A stretch of 64,000 nt of DNA from NCBI GenBank assembly GCA_949316495.1, contig OX439008.1, positions 18,237,290 through 18,301,289 of the forward strand, written 5' to 3'. This document shows, piece by piece, positions 13,008 to 36,343 of this stretch. Made by a program: the position numbers and the translations under genes. The notes under the pieces were generated by a model that saw only the letters and a program-made list of their open reading frames with translations, was not told where the DNA came from and did not search any database. The first letter of the stretch is position 1; every line of letters begins with the position of its first letter. This DNA is from Amphiduros pacificus. Lineage: Eukaryota; Annelida; Polychaeta; Phyllodocida; Hesionidae.

Positions 13008-14780
13008 GTGTTTAGTTTATACTTTAGCGATTAGTTTATACTTTAGCGAATATTTTATACTTAAGCGATTAGTTAATACTTAAGTGATGAGTTTATACTT
13101 AGTGATTAGTTTATACTTAAGCGATTAGTTTATACTTAAGCGATTAGTTTATACTTAAGTGATTAGTTTATATTTTAGTGATTAGTTTATACCTAGTGTT
13201 TAGTGTTTAGTTTATACTTTAGTGATTATTTTATGCTTGAGTGATTAGTTTATACTTGAGTGATTAGTTTATACTTTAGTGATTAGTTTATACTTAAGTG
13301 ATTAGTTTATACTTTAATGATTATTTTATGCTTGAGTGATTAGTTTATACTTTAGTGATTATTTTATACTTTAGTGATTAGTTTATACTTTAGTGATTAG
13401 TTTATACTTTAGCGATTAGTTTATGCTTTAGTGATTATTTTATACTTTAGTGATTAGTTTATACTTGAGCGATTAGTTTACACTTTAGTGATTAGTTTAT
13501 ATTTGAGTGATTAGTTTATACTTTAGAGATTATTTTATACTTTAGTGATTAGTTTATACTTGAGTGATTTTTTTATACTTTAGAGATTATTTTATACTTT
13601 AGTGATTAGTTTATACTTGAGCGATTAGTTTACACTTTAGTGATTAGTTTATATTTGAGTGATTAGTTTATACTTTAGAGATTATTTTATACTTTAGTGA
13701 TTAGTTTATACTTGAGTGATTTTTTTATACTTTAGTGATTATTTTATACTTTAGTGATTAGTTTATACTTTAGTGATTAGTTTACACTTTAGTGATTAGT
13801 TTACACTTTAGTGATTATTTTATACTCAAGCGATTAGTTTATACTTTAGAGATTATTCTATACTTTAGTGATTATTTATACTTTAGCAATTATTTTATAA
13901 TTAAGCCATTAGTTTATACTTAAACGATTAGGTATACTTTAGTGATTAGTTTATAGTGATTATTTTACTCTTTAGTGATTATTTTACTCTTTAGTGATTA
14001 GTTTATTCTTAATGATTAGTTTATACTTAAGCGATTAGTTTATACTTTAGTGTTTAGTTTATACTTTAGTGATTAGTTTATACTTAAGTGATTAGTTTAA
14101 ACTTAAGCAATTATTCTATACTTTAGTGATTAGTTTATACTTTAGCGATTAGTTTATACATTAGAGATTTCTTAATACTTTAGTGATTAGTTTATACTTT
14201 AGTGTTTAGTTTATACTTTAGTGATTATTTTATACTTTAGCGATTAGTTTATACTAAAGCGATGACTTTATACATTAGTGATTAGTTTATGCTTTAGTGA
14301 TTAGTTTTTACTTTAGTGATTATTTTATACTTTAGTGATTAGTTTACACTTTAGTGTTTAGTTCATACTTTAGTGATTAGTTTATACTTTAGCGATTATT
14401 TTATACTTAAGCGATTAGTTAATACTTAAGTGATGAGTTTATACTCAGTGATTAGTTTATACTTTAGTGATTAGTTTATACCTAGTGTTTAGTGTTTAGT
14501 TTATACTTTAGTGGTTATTTTATGCTTGAGTGATTAGTTTATACTTTAGTGATTAGTTTATACTTGAGTGATTAGTTTATACTTAAGTGATTAGTTTATA
14601 CTTTAATGATTATTTTATGCTTGAGTGATTAGTTTATACTTTAGTGATTATTTTATACTTTAGTGATTAGTTTATACTTTAGTGATTAGTTTATACTTTA
14701 GCGATTAGTTTATGCTTTAGTGATTAGTTTATACTTTAGTGATTATTTTATACTTTAGCGATTAGTTTACACTTTAGTGT

Positions 14781-15209
14781 AACTTACTCGACTAGACTCT
14801 ACTAGGTCAAGATGTTTCTCATAATGGAAAATATGTCATTTGTTTCATACTTTTGACTGGATTGATGTACATTTAGAATGTTACACTTTTGATTCTGCTT
14901 TCATGTGGAGATGTATTTTTTTCAGAGGAACATTGATTTATTGCAAGACAAGTCAAGTATAATTTGCATGGAAAAATAATTTTTTTTATCACTTTTATCA
15001 AGCATAAACATGCAAAAATTATCACCTTTGTATGTTTATGCTTGCTGTCGTATTTTAAATACGTCCGCAATGTTTAAGACCTGTAACCTCAAAGTTGAGC
15101 AATGATGATGTCGTGAATTTCTATATCAGACATCATTTCATTTTCATTAAAAGCATTTGCAAGAACTTAGCCGGGAGCACTGTATTGACTACTGTTATAA
15201 TCAGTGATA
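14781..15209. repeat. 428-bp block, copy 2 inside the satellite
   Basis: Nearly identical to the block at 12,580, with a handful of substitutions and single-base length changes in the A/T run. The inverted arms and the CGTATT palindrome are kept. It lies about 2.2 kb from copy 1, matching the duplicated segment of the array. Confidence 0.9.
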
Positions 15210-16259
15210 GTGTTTAGTTTATACTTTAGTGATTAGTTTATACTTTAGCGATTATTTTATACTTAAGCGATTAGTTAATACTTAAGTGATGAGTTTATAC
15301 TTAGTGATTAGTTTATACTTAAGCGATTAGTTTATACTTTAGTGATTAGTTTATACTTGAGTGATTAGTTTATACCTAGTGTTTAGTGTTTAGTTTATAC
15401 TTTAGTGATATTTTATGCTTGAGTGATTAGTTTATGCTTTAGTGATTAGTTTATACTTTAGTGATTATTTTATACTTTAGTGATTAGTTTATACTTTAGT
15501 GATTAGTTTATACTTTAGCGATTAGTTTATGCTTTAGTGATTAGTTTATACTTTAGTGATTATTTTATACTTTAGCGATTAGTTTACACTTTAGTGTTTA
15601 GTTTATACTTTAGTGATTAGTTTATACTTTAGCTATTATTTTATACTTAAGCGATTAGTTTATATTTAAGCGATGAGTTTATACTTTAGTGATTAGTTTA
15701 TAGTGATTATTTTATCCTTAAGGATTATTTTATACTTTAGTGATTATTTTATACTTAGTGATTAGTTTATACTTTAGAGATTAGTTTATACTTTAGTGAT
15801 TAGTTTATACTTTAGCGATTAGTTTATACTTTAGCGATTATTTTATACTTAAGCGATTAGTTAGTACTTAAGTGATGAGTTTATACTTAGTGATTAGTTT
15901 ATACTTAAGCGATTAGTTTATACTTAAGTGATTAGTTTATACTTTAGTGATTAGTTTATACCTAGTGTTTAGTGTTTAGTTTATACTTTAGTGATTATTT
16001 TATGCTTGAGTGATTAGTTTATACTTGAGTGATTAGTTTATACTTAGTGATTAGTTTATACTTAAGTGATTAGTTTATACTTTAGTGATTATTTTATGCT
16101 TGAGTGATTAGTTTATACTTTAGTGATTATTTTATACTTTAGTGATTAGTTTATACTTGAGTGATTAGTTTATACTTTAGCGATTAGTTTATGCTTTAGT
16201 GATTTGTTTATACTTTAGTGATTATTTTATACTTTAGCGATTAGTTTACACTTTAGTGT

Positions 16260-16688
16260 AACTTACTCAACTAGACCCTACTAGGTCAAGATGTTTCTCA
16301 TAATGGAAAATATGTCATTTGTTTCATACTTTTGACTGGATTGATGTACATTTAGAATGTTACACTTTTGATTCTGCTTTCATGTGGAGATGTATTTTTT
16401 TCAGAGGAACATTGATTTATTGCAAGATAAGTCAAGTATAAATTGCATGGAAAAAGAATTTTTTTTATCACTTTTATCAAGCATAAACATGCAAAAGTTA
16501 TCACCTTTGTATGTTTATGCTTGCTGTCGTATTTTAAATACGTCCGCAATGTTTAAGACCTGTAACCTCAAAGTTGAGCAATGATGATGTCGTGAATTTC
16601 TATATCAGACATCATTTCATTTTCATTAAAAGCATTTGCAAGAACTTAGCCGGGAGCACTGTATTGACTACTGTTATAATCAGTGATA
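16260..16688. repeat. 428-bp block, copy 3 inside the satellite
   Basis: Third in-array copy, again with both arms of the hairpin intact and satellite directly abutting both ends at the same junction bases as copies 1 and 2. It shares the TCAGTGATA ending with copy 2, so copies 2 and 3 are probably the closer pair. Confidence 0.9.
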
Positions 16689-17300
16689 GGGTTTAGTTTA
16701 TACTTTAGTGATTAGTTTATACTTTAGCGAATATTTTATACTTAAGCGATTAGTTAATACTTAAGTGATGAGTTTATACTTAGTGATTAGTTTATACTTA
16801 AGCGATTAGTTTATACTTAAGTGATTAGTTTATATTTTAGTGATTAGTTTATACTTAGTGTTTAGTGTTTAGTTTATACTTTAGTGATATTTTATGCTTG
16901 AGTGATTAGTTTATACTTTAGTGATTATTTTATACTTTAGTGATTAGTTTATACTTTAGTGATTAGTTTATACTTAAGCGATTAGTTTATGCTTTAGTGA
17001 TTAGTTTATACTTTAGTGATTATTTTATACTTTAGCGATTAGTTTACACTTTAGTGTTTAGTTTATACTTTAGTGATTAGTTTATACTTTAGCGATTATT
17101 TTATACTTAAGCGATTAGTTTATATTTAAGCGATGAGTTTATACTTTAGTGATTAGTTTATAGTGATTATTTTATACTTTAGTGATTATTTTATACTTTA
17201 GTGATTATTTTATACTTAGTGATTAGTTTATACTTTAGAGATTAGTTTATACTTTAGTGATTAGTTTATACTTTAGCGATTAGTTTATACTTTATTGATT

Positions 17301-17690
17301 ACTAGTATACTACAATGATCGGTATTATACTGCAGTGGGTAGTATATTACTTCAGTAAGTCTCAAATTGTAACATGATGATATGTTATGGTAAAACGATA
17401 TGCAGCAGGTTTTCATTGCCTATTTGCCGACACTACTTTTGTTGGCATAATTTGGAGCATAAATATCAAATTAATGCATGATAGGGATTTGAGATTACTT
17501 CCAAACAGGCCAGATTAATGTTTCATGACCACTATCATTTTGATTACTTTAATGAACCTCCACATTTACAACCCTCACATCCTATCTGGGAATATATGAC
17601 TTGTATATTTACGTAATAAATTATATTATCAATAATCATCGTTCGAAGCCTAATTCGGTTGTTCAAATGCAACGCTGCCACCATCAAGTT
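17301..17690. other. unique sequence right of the satellite
   Basis: The last degenerate satellite units fade near 17,300-17,340. What follows is unique AT-rich sequence with no gene recognised. Confidence 0.45.
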
Positions 17691-18062
17691 TATACAGTGC
17701 TGCCACGTGGTGGTACGACTTCTGTCTCCTCTGCTTAATGTTCTGGGTTCGAATCATGTTTCTCATCCACTGTCCGAAAGTCTAATCGAAGGCTATGGTT
17801 TATGCTAATGTTCCTTTGTAACAATACAAAATAAAGTTCCCAAATTGTTCTTGAACAACTGTTTGGCATTGAGTCTTGTTGACTGAGTTAGTCCAAAATA
17901 ATATAGGCAGATAAACGTGTACATCTTGAGCAGGATGTTCCTGTTTGTAAAGTTTGTACCTTACTGCCACCTACAAGTTTATTCAGTACTGCCAAATGGG
18001 AATACGACGTCTGTCTCCTCTGCTTAATGTCCTGGGTTCGAATCCTGGTTGGGACAAGTATT
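17690..18062 (+). repeat. two tRNA-like SINE heads in direct repeat
   Basis: Two copies about 290 bp apart (17,697-17,762 and 17,985-18,058) share CTTCTGTCTCCTCTGCTTAA or its variant and a B box (GGGTTCGAATC). The second has a well-paired T arm (CCTGGGTTCGAATCCTGG) and is followed by family A sequence in reverse orientation. A boxes are poor, so neither is likely to be a functional tRNA. Confidence 0.55.
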
Positions 18063-18745
18063 TTTTTCATACAGAAGATGAAATCTTAATATTGGGGTTT
18101 GAGATATGCACTTCAGAAAATATAAATTAATTTGATGACTTCATACCGGGGAAAAATGAAATCTTCACATTGGAGTTTTCTGAGTAATATGAACGTCAGA
18201 ACATATTGAATTTATTTTTTTAGAGAATTTAATTGTTTTATGTTGTTATCTGAGTTCCGCCAATCACATCTCAAGCCAAGCCAATCACATCCCCATGTTT
18301 TCCACCAGGTGTCTCTCTGAGTTTTCCACCAGGTGTCTCTGGGTTTTCCACCAGGTGTCTCTCTGAGTTCTCATTTCTGTCAATGCCATCTGATGTATTT
18401 TCGCAACTCAGACTTTGCACAGAAAACAAAGATGAAATCTTCATATTTGGTTTTATTTTAGTGATATGCACGTAAGAACGTATAGAATTGAATTCTTTTT
18501 GCAAGCATAGAAATCCCAAAAAAGTTACCCAACAAACTCTAAGTTAAAAATTCATTACTTTGAGTGAGATTCACATCAGAACATATAGAATTGAATAGTT
18601 TTTTGCCAATGTAGAAAATATAAGATAATGACTTTATACAGAACACAAATATGAAATCTTCATATTGGGTTTTATTTTAGCGATATAAATATAGAATTGA
18701 ATTGTTTTTGCCAAGCATAGAATATAAACATGCTCAAGGTTGGCC
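18060..18745 (-). repeat. dispersed repeat family A, reverse orientation
   Basis: Diverged units of about 115-150 bp carry GATGAAATCTT, ATTGGGGTTTGAG, ATATGCACTTCAGAA, TATAGAATTGAAT and TTTTGCCAAGCATAGAA, the reverse complement of phrases at 2,905 and 6,805. The last bases before the 428-bp block are GCTCAAGGTTGGCC, the same phrase that begins the other family A copies. Confidence 0.6.
18285..18368. repeat. short tandem repeat, about 24 bp, three copies
   Basis: Three copies of GTTTTCCACCAGGTGTCTCT plus a few bases follow one another inside the family A stretch. The variants end in CTGA or GG. Confidence 0.8.
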
Positions 18746-19174
18746 AACTTACTCAACTAGACTCTACTAGGTCAAGATGTTTCTCATAATGGAAAATATG
18801 TCATTTGTTTCATACTTTTGACTGGATTGATGTACATTTAGAATGTTACACTTTTGATTCTGCTTTCATGTGGAGATGTATTTTTTTCAGAGGAACATTG
18901 ATTTATTGCAAGACAAGTCAAGTATAATTTGCATGGAAAAAGAAATTTTTTTATCACTTTTATCAAGCATAAACATGCAAAAGTTATCACCTTTGTATGT
19001 TTATGCTTGCTGTCGTATTTTAAATACGTCCGCAATGTTTAAGACCTGTAACCTCAAAGTTGAGCAATGATGATGTCGTGAATTTCTATATCAGACATCA
19101 TTTCATTTTCATTAAAAGCATTTGCAAGAACTTAGCCAGGAACATTGTATTGACTACTGTTATAGTCAATGATA
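18746..19174. repeat. 428-bp block, copy 4 outside the satellite
   Basis: Carries the same block as the three in-array copies, from AACTTACTCAACTAGACTCT to TAGTCAATGATA, but with unrelated DNA on each side (family A sequence on the left, CTCTGTTTTCTGTTGCAG on the right). The junctions fall at the same bases as in the array copies, which defines the block ends. It may be the source copy, or all four may be insertions of one element. Confidence 0.9.
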
Positions 19175-20640
19175 CTCTGTTTTCTGTTGCAGATTACACA
19201 AAAGTACTTTTAAAATGTTATCTTCCAGTCATATTTGTGTTCCATTTTCGTCCTTTTTAAATATATAGTCACCTATTCAATTTGTTAATTGAGGGAACCA
19301 TTATCAATTAGCAAATGCATCCAATAGTATCTATAGTAATAGTACCACATCCCACTGGTGAGACATTACAGACTGATGCGTAGAGCAAAATAGCAAGATC
19401 TTTTTTGATGGCTGGCCCTCCCTCCCCCATTAAATTCGTCTTCTGCAGCCCTGGGACTGTCAATATGGACTCACTATATTTTATTCCACTTTCCTCCACC
19501 TGTCTGAATGATTAATGGTCCACCACTACAATATGGTGGAAAGATTAAAATGTTGAATTGCATCCTTGTGCGAAGAACCGTCACAAAGTAGTAGGATTGC
19601 GAATATGATGCTTGGTGAGGACAAGCCTCAAAAATGTGTTGCTGAAAGGGTCATAAAACAGCCATTCAATTTAGGGACTGAATAGAAAGGGGTACCTGCT
19701 GGGGACGCTATCGTAACCCCCATCCCCACAAATTATCATTGTTGATTAGAAATAACACAAAAGCAAGGTATATAAAAAGATTTGTATTGAGGCTCTTTGA
19801 GCGTCAAATATACAATTATATACAGTGAGGAATATCAAGTAATAAATCTTGAAATACATATACACATGTCTATATTACTTGGTTTAGCGAACACATATTT
19901 TAGTCCCATCTGCAAGGTGTTGGGTTCAAATTCTATTAACATCTGTGAATAATTAAGAACTGTTTAAAGTATGTCCTACATTTATAGATATAAGGAAGTA
20001 TTTACTTGAAAGGTAATAAATCATTATCTCACCATTTTCACCACATTTTCAAGTTTAAAAACAACTCATTCCTGTCCTAATCATTATGACCTTGGCAAGC
20101 ATTTCAGCATTGGTTATGATATCTGATCAACATGTTTTTTTAGAATCATAATGACTAATGAGTGCATATTTATTTCAATGTAAAATGTTTCACACCGGGG
20201 ATCAAGGTTTAATAATATTCAACTTGTCCAAGTACAATACTATTGTTTCTAAAAGAATACACTACTTTCTTCAAAGGTCTGCATTTCTATTTGTACAACA
20301 TGAATGACATGAAGCCAAAATGATTTGACACCATGGGGCCATTAATGGTGTTGGAGCTTATTATGGATGATAGCAATGAGACAGAAATATCATTCTTTTT
20401 TTTTGGCAAGTAAGCTGAACACTATTAACAGCAGTACCTATTTACATTAGCATAGGTACTATTTAATTGCACATAATACTTAAATGAGGTACTTTTTTGT
20501 GTTTTTGCTTGTTTCTCTGGAGTTGTAATCAATATCTATGTTGAATAGATAAGTTGACGTTTTCTAAACAATACATATCCATTTTCATTTCAAAGTCACA
20601 TAACAGTGTGTGTTGTGCTTCAATAAAATGTGACAATTAT
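19175..20640. other. intergenic sequence downstream of the death-domain receptor
   Basis: About 1.5 kb with no gene recognised on either strand. Candidate minus-strand polyadenylation hexamers that could serve the alternative 3' end lie near 20,462 (ATTAAA) and 20,170 (AATAAA). Confidence 0.45.
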
Positions 20641-20875
20641 TTGGCAGTGTGAACAGTATTCTTCTCTTATGGGAGAGCAATAGTTACAATTATCCACTTC
20701 CGGTGTTGATAGAAGGTGGTGAACACTTGGCAGTGTGAACAGTCTTGATGTCTTAGAAGAATTGTTGATATATATCTAGCCATTTCCAGTGTTAATAAAA
20801 GGTGGAAATCACTTGGCAGTGTGAACAGTTTTGGTGTCTTAGAAGAATTGTTGATATATCTAGCCATTTCCGGTG

Positions 20876-32077
<11,202 letters not shown>

Positions 32078-32238
32078 AATACAGATAGTAAGATTAACAC
32101 CTGCCTAAAACCTGCCTGGATCAAAGTTCATCATGACGCACCTGCTGGCCTGGCGGTGCCTAGGATTGGCGCAGTCATCCCCGACACTGCGCCGTCACAG
32201 AGACTGAATCCCAGATATTCTCTATAGTAACGTCACCT

Positions 32239-32248
32239 GGGATTTCCC
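32239..32248. promoter_or_regulatory. kappaB-consensus decamer upstream of the receptor
   Basis: GGGATTTCCC (GGGAAATCCC on the other strand) fits the NF-kB/Rel consensus GGGRNWYYCC on both strands and lies about 160 bp upstream of the receptor ATG. The surrounding 32,100-32,250 is locally GC-richer and contains AACGTCAC, a CRE-like half site. NF-kB control of TNFR-family genes is common in animals; here it is inference from position. Confidence 0.5.
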
Positions 32249-32349
32249 ACCCTATATTTAGAATATGTCAGTAAATACTTTTCATAAACACAAATCATAC
32301 TCTCATCGTTGCCGAGTATTATTTTACTGAACAGGTCTTGACAGCAATT

Positions 32350-33775
32350 TGCACTTATGCACTTTGCACTATGTGTGGTACCATTATAACCTGCATATGT
32401 GGTACCATTATAACCTACTTATGTGGTACCATTATAACCTGCATATGTGTACCATTATAACCTGCATATGTGGTACCATTATAACCTGCATATGTGGTAC
32501 CATTATAACCTGCATATGTGGTACAATTATAACCTGCATATGTGGTACCATTATAACCTGCATATGTGGTACCATTATAACCTGCTTATGTGGTACCATT
32601 ATAACTTACTTATGTGGTACCATTATAACCTGTTTACGTGGTACCATGATAACTTACTTATGTGGTACCATTATATCCTACCTATGCGGTATCAATATAA
32701 CCTACCTATGTGGTATCAATATAACCTACATATTCTAATCTACCTCTGTGTTACTAGTCTAACCTACCTCTGTGTTACTAGTCTAACCTACCTATGTGGT
32801 ACTAGTCTAACCTACCTATGTGGTACTAGTTAACCTACCTATGTGGTACTAGTCTAACCTACCTATGCAGTACTAGTCTAATATACCTATGTGGTACTAG
32901 TCTAACCTACCTATGTGGTACTAGTCTAACCTACCTATTCAGTACTAGTCTAATATACCTATGTGGTACTAGTCTAACCTACCTCTGTGGTTCTAGTCTA
33001 ACCTACCTATGCAGTACTAGTCTAACCTACCTATGTGGTACTAGTCTAACCTACCTATGCAGTACTAGTCTAACCTACCTATGCAGTACTACTTTAACCT
33101 ACCTATGTGGTTCTAGTCTAACCTACCTATGCAGTACTAGTCTAACCTACCTATGTGGTACTAGTTAACCTACCTATGTGGTACTAGTCTAACCTACCTA
33201 TTCAGTACTAGTCTTATATACCTATGTGGTACTAGTCTAACCTACCTATGTGGTACTAGTCTAACCTACCTCTGTGGTTCTAGTCTAACCTACCTATGTG
33301 GTTCTAGTCTAACCTACCTATGTGGTACTAGTCTAACTTACCTATGTGGTTCTAGTCTAACCTACCTATGCAGTACTAGTCTAACCTACCTCTGTGGTTC
33401 TAGTGGTATCAATATAACCTACATATTCTAATCTACCTCTGTGTTACTAGTCTAACCTACCTCTGTGTTACTAGTCTAACCTATCTATGCAGTACTAGTC
33501 TAATCTACCTATGTGGTACTAGTCTAACCTACCTATGCAGTACTAGTCTAACCTACCTCTGTGTTACTAGTCTAACCTACCTCTGTGGTACTAGTCTAAC
33601 CTACCTATGCAGTACTAGTCTAACCTACCTATGTGGTACTAGTCTAACCTACCTATGTGGTACTAGTATAACCTACCTATGTGGTACTAGTCTAACCTAC
33701 CTATGTGGTACTAGTCTAACCTACCTCTGTGGTACTAGTTTAACCTACCTATGTGGTTCTAACCTACTTATGTCA
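32350..33775. repeat. 24-bp satellite array with two sub-arrays
   Basis: The left part (to about 32,730) repeats TGGTACCATTATAACCTGCA plus four bases; the right part repeats CTATGTGGTACTAGTCTAAC plus CTAC. Both units are 24 bp and share TATGTGGTAC and TAACCT, so the right array evolved from the left or the reverse. A short piece of the transition (GGTATCAATATAACC, about 32,690-32,730) recurs at about 33,405, indicating internal duplication. The open frames through it are repeat artefacts. Confidence 0.95.
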
Positions 33776-34124
33776 ACAGGGAAGTTGTCACGCAGCTGTA
33801 ATCTCAACATTGTAAGTCACGACAACAGTACGATTCAATGAGGACATTTGGACATTATTTTCATGCAATTTCACTAGGGCTTAACTTACTACCATTAGAT
33901 ACAAGCCAAATGTCATTAATACTGGAAAATGGGATCACAACGGTCAGCTAAATGCATATTGACATTATCATAATGATTCAGTAGATGTTTATGGTAGATA
34001 TGATATGGTTAGTTTACAAAAATATTATTAAAAGCAACATTATATGTTCAGAATATAATCTATATATAATATATATATACATATATAAGAATATACATAC
34101 ATACATACACTTATATGATATATT

Positions 34125-34221
<97 letters not shown>

Positions 34222-35700
34222 CACTTACACTTACAAATCTAAATTAAAAATTACACATTTAAATTACAAATTTGTAAATAACATTGTAGATGTGGATGAG
34301 GAGAACGTTTCAACTTGTGTACTTGAACTGGGTTGTACTTGAACTGGGTTAAACAAGTATGAATTGACAAGTGTCTTGAACTAGGTTAAACAAGTGCATA
34401 TATTTATCGAAATGTCATCTGTCCCAATCTACGAAAGAACAATGTAATTCAAACTAATATTAGGAATTATCTGTATTAATGACAAGTGTTTAGCTGTGAA
34501 GTTGTGTTTCTTACCTGAAGTGCTGGTCGTGTAAAGCTTTCATCGCTCACTGTATTCCTATGAGGCGAAGTCTCTTTTATGTAAATATAACCAGTTTCCT
34601 TGTTATGATAACATGTTTAATGGTCTGGCGTTTTGTGCTTGGTGCAGATGTTGAGACACTTAATATCATAATATGATGTAGATAACGATACTTGTGGATC
34701 AATCTCAGCTTGGTATGTACTCTCAGCCTGAACAGAATATCAGACACAATCTGAACCGGAAATCGAGACAGAACTAATAGGGCGACCATTTTTTTATTTG
34801 GGGAGATCTTATTTACTCACACATTTAGAGCTTGTAAACTCGATGAGATGGACCCCTCGTGGCCTTTATGGTGTATTGAATATTTGAATTCAAGACTGCA
34901 TTTTTCTTAACCAATATATGAATAATTTAAACCAGAACAAAAAATGCAAATACATTAACATCAATAATATTCATTGGACGTCTCTTCAGTTGTGTATATT
35001 AAAATGTATTGTTTTGTTGTCAGAAAAAAAGTGGAATCCACTAGGAAAAAATGAGGTATAATTGGAAATTCGCCACTTTAAGGGGCACTCTTAAAATACA
35101 GTTGAAAAGGCCACGGACCATGCCGCGGTTTGAGTGCGAGCTTGTTAGCATCATTAATTCTCTGGTGATCAAAAGGTTGTTTGATTCCTGGCCATGTCGA
35201 GATTTTATTCATGTTCTAATTTCTAATAAGAGCTGAGGCACGTGCCTGAAGATTAACGCATTGTCTTGGTAAACCTTTGACTGGGTGGGTTGTCATGTCA
35301 AAGACCTGCGGTAATTAAGAGAGGTTGCACTATATCTGCTACTAGTAGGTCTCGCTATGAAATAACTAAAATAATGTTGTAAGTGACGTAAAACACAAAA
35401 TAAACAAAATATTTGAAAATATTAAACCCACAGATTGGCTGGTGATGAAATCTGTCTGTGTTTCTTTCTCTGTACGTAAGAACACGTGTCTTCACCAGAA
35501 GAAATCGTGCAATTAAACAATGGAATAGTTTTGTGTCAGGAGTGCATTCACACTTTTAATTCCAGATATGTCATAGTAACAGGTTCATTCCTTCTGAATA
35601 TTTTAGTCACGTGAGGCCCTTCTCCATATAATGCTTCAGTAGAATTAATCCTTCAAAATGGGCTATTTAGGTCAAGCCATTATATGCTTAAATATGTTAA
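33776..35700. other. intergenic region with a TA microsatellite
   Basis: A TA run of about 95 bp spans 34,124-34,219, and CTTGAACTGGGTT is repeated near 34,320-34,350. The remainder is unique sequence between the receptor gene's upstream side and the next features. No coding region is supported on either strand. Confidence 0.5.
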
Positions 35701-35705
35701 TTTAA

Positions 35706-35778
35706 CAAGATCCCTTGTGGCCCAGTGGATAGCATGTCTGCTTACAATCCACGGTTTGCAAGTTCAAATCCTTCATCC
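35706..35778 (+). repeat. tRNA-like SINE head
   Basis: The A-box-like TGGCCCAGTGGATAG and B-box-like AGTTCAAATCC are spaced as in a tRNA. The ends do not form an acceptor stem. Probably a tRNA-derived element rather than a working gene. Confidence 0.5.
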
Positions 35779-36077
35779 TCGAAAATGGAACTGCAGCTCT
35801 GTTGTCGTCCGCGGCTCTGTTGTCGTCCGCAGCTGTGTCGTCCTCACCTGTACCTTTGCAAAGGAGAATATTTTTTTATAATTTCAAATAATTCTAAACA
35901 ACTAAAAATTCCTTATTTTTCAATCTAATTACCAAAAATATAATAAATTGTTTTATACCTCCACAGATAAGGTATTATGAGGTTTTAGACCTGAACAGCT
36001 GGTAAATACTCTATCGCGGACTTCAGTGATACCAGATCCATAGACTCTTAGACTCCTAGACTTCTAGACTCCCAGAT

Positions 36078-36288
36078 GCTTTCTATGTTTGCCAAAAAAA
36101 ACCAATTCAATTCTGTATCTTCATGTTTGTGCTAAGGGGTCTGCAGCACACTCGGTGTCACCCTGTTACCCAATATTGAACAGGTCAGCTTTGATCTTGA
36201 TTGTCCTTAGGACAGTCATGCCCCCTTGTGACAAAACTAGAATCCATACCAAAATCATAAAAATATTACTTGCTTATTGTAAATTCGT

Positions 36289-36340
<52 letters not shown>
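36078..36340. repeat. family A fragment and (TA)n microsatellite
   Basis: TTCTATGTTTGCCAAAAAAA and CAATTCAATTCTGTAT at 36,083-36,118 are family A phrases. A TA run of about 48 bp follows at 36,292-36,340. Confidence 0.55.

Positions 36341-36343
<3 letters not shown>

Larger units (their letters stand above)
11160..17300. repeat. 6-kb satellite array of 19-bp units (AGTGATTAGTTTATACTTT)
   Basis: Head-to-tail 19-bp units with variants (AGCGATT, AGAGATT, TTATTTTATAC, CTTGAG for CTTTAG). The run is broken three times by the same 428-bp non-satellite block. Unusual variant units around 11,322-11,600 recur in the same order around 13,464-13,750, so a segment of about 2.15-2.2 kb including one block has been duplicated. 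The next interval between blocks is about 1.5 kb. No coding capacity is seen. Confidence 0.95.

Noticed and set aside
16352-16584. 65-codon frames present in copies of the 428-bp block
   Set aside because: They differ in continuity between copies, and both strands are open over the same bases; no coding signature or domain.
11160-17300. CRISPR-like pattern of repeats with a recurring insert
   Set aside because: The inserts are copies of one 428-bp block, not unique spacers, units run head-to-tail without spacers, and the DNA is eukaryotic.
32349-32833. Overlapping plus-strand frames with LHMWYHYN or ITCICGT repeats
   Set aside because: They are translations of the 24-bp satellite.
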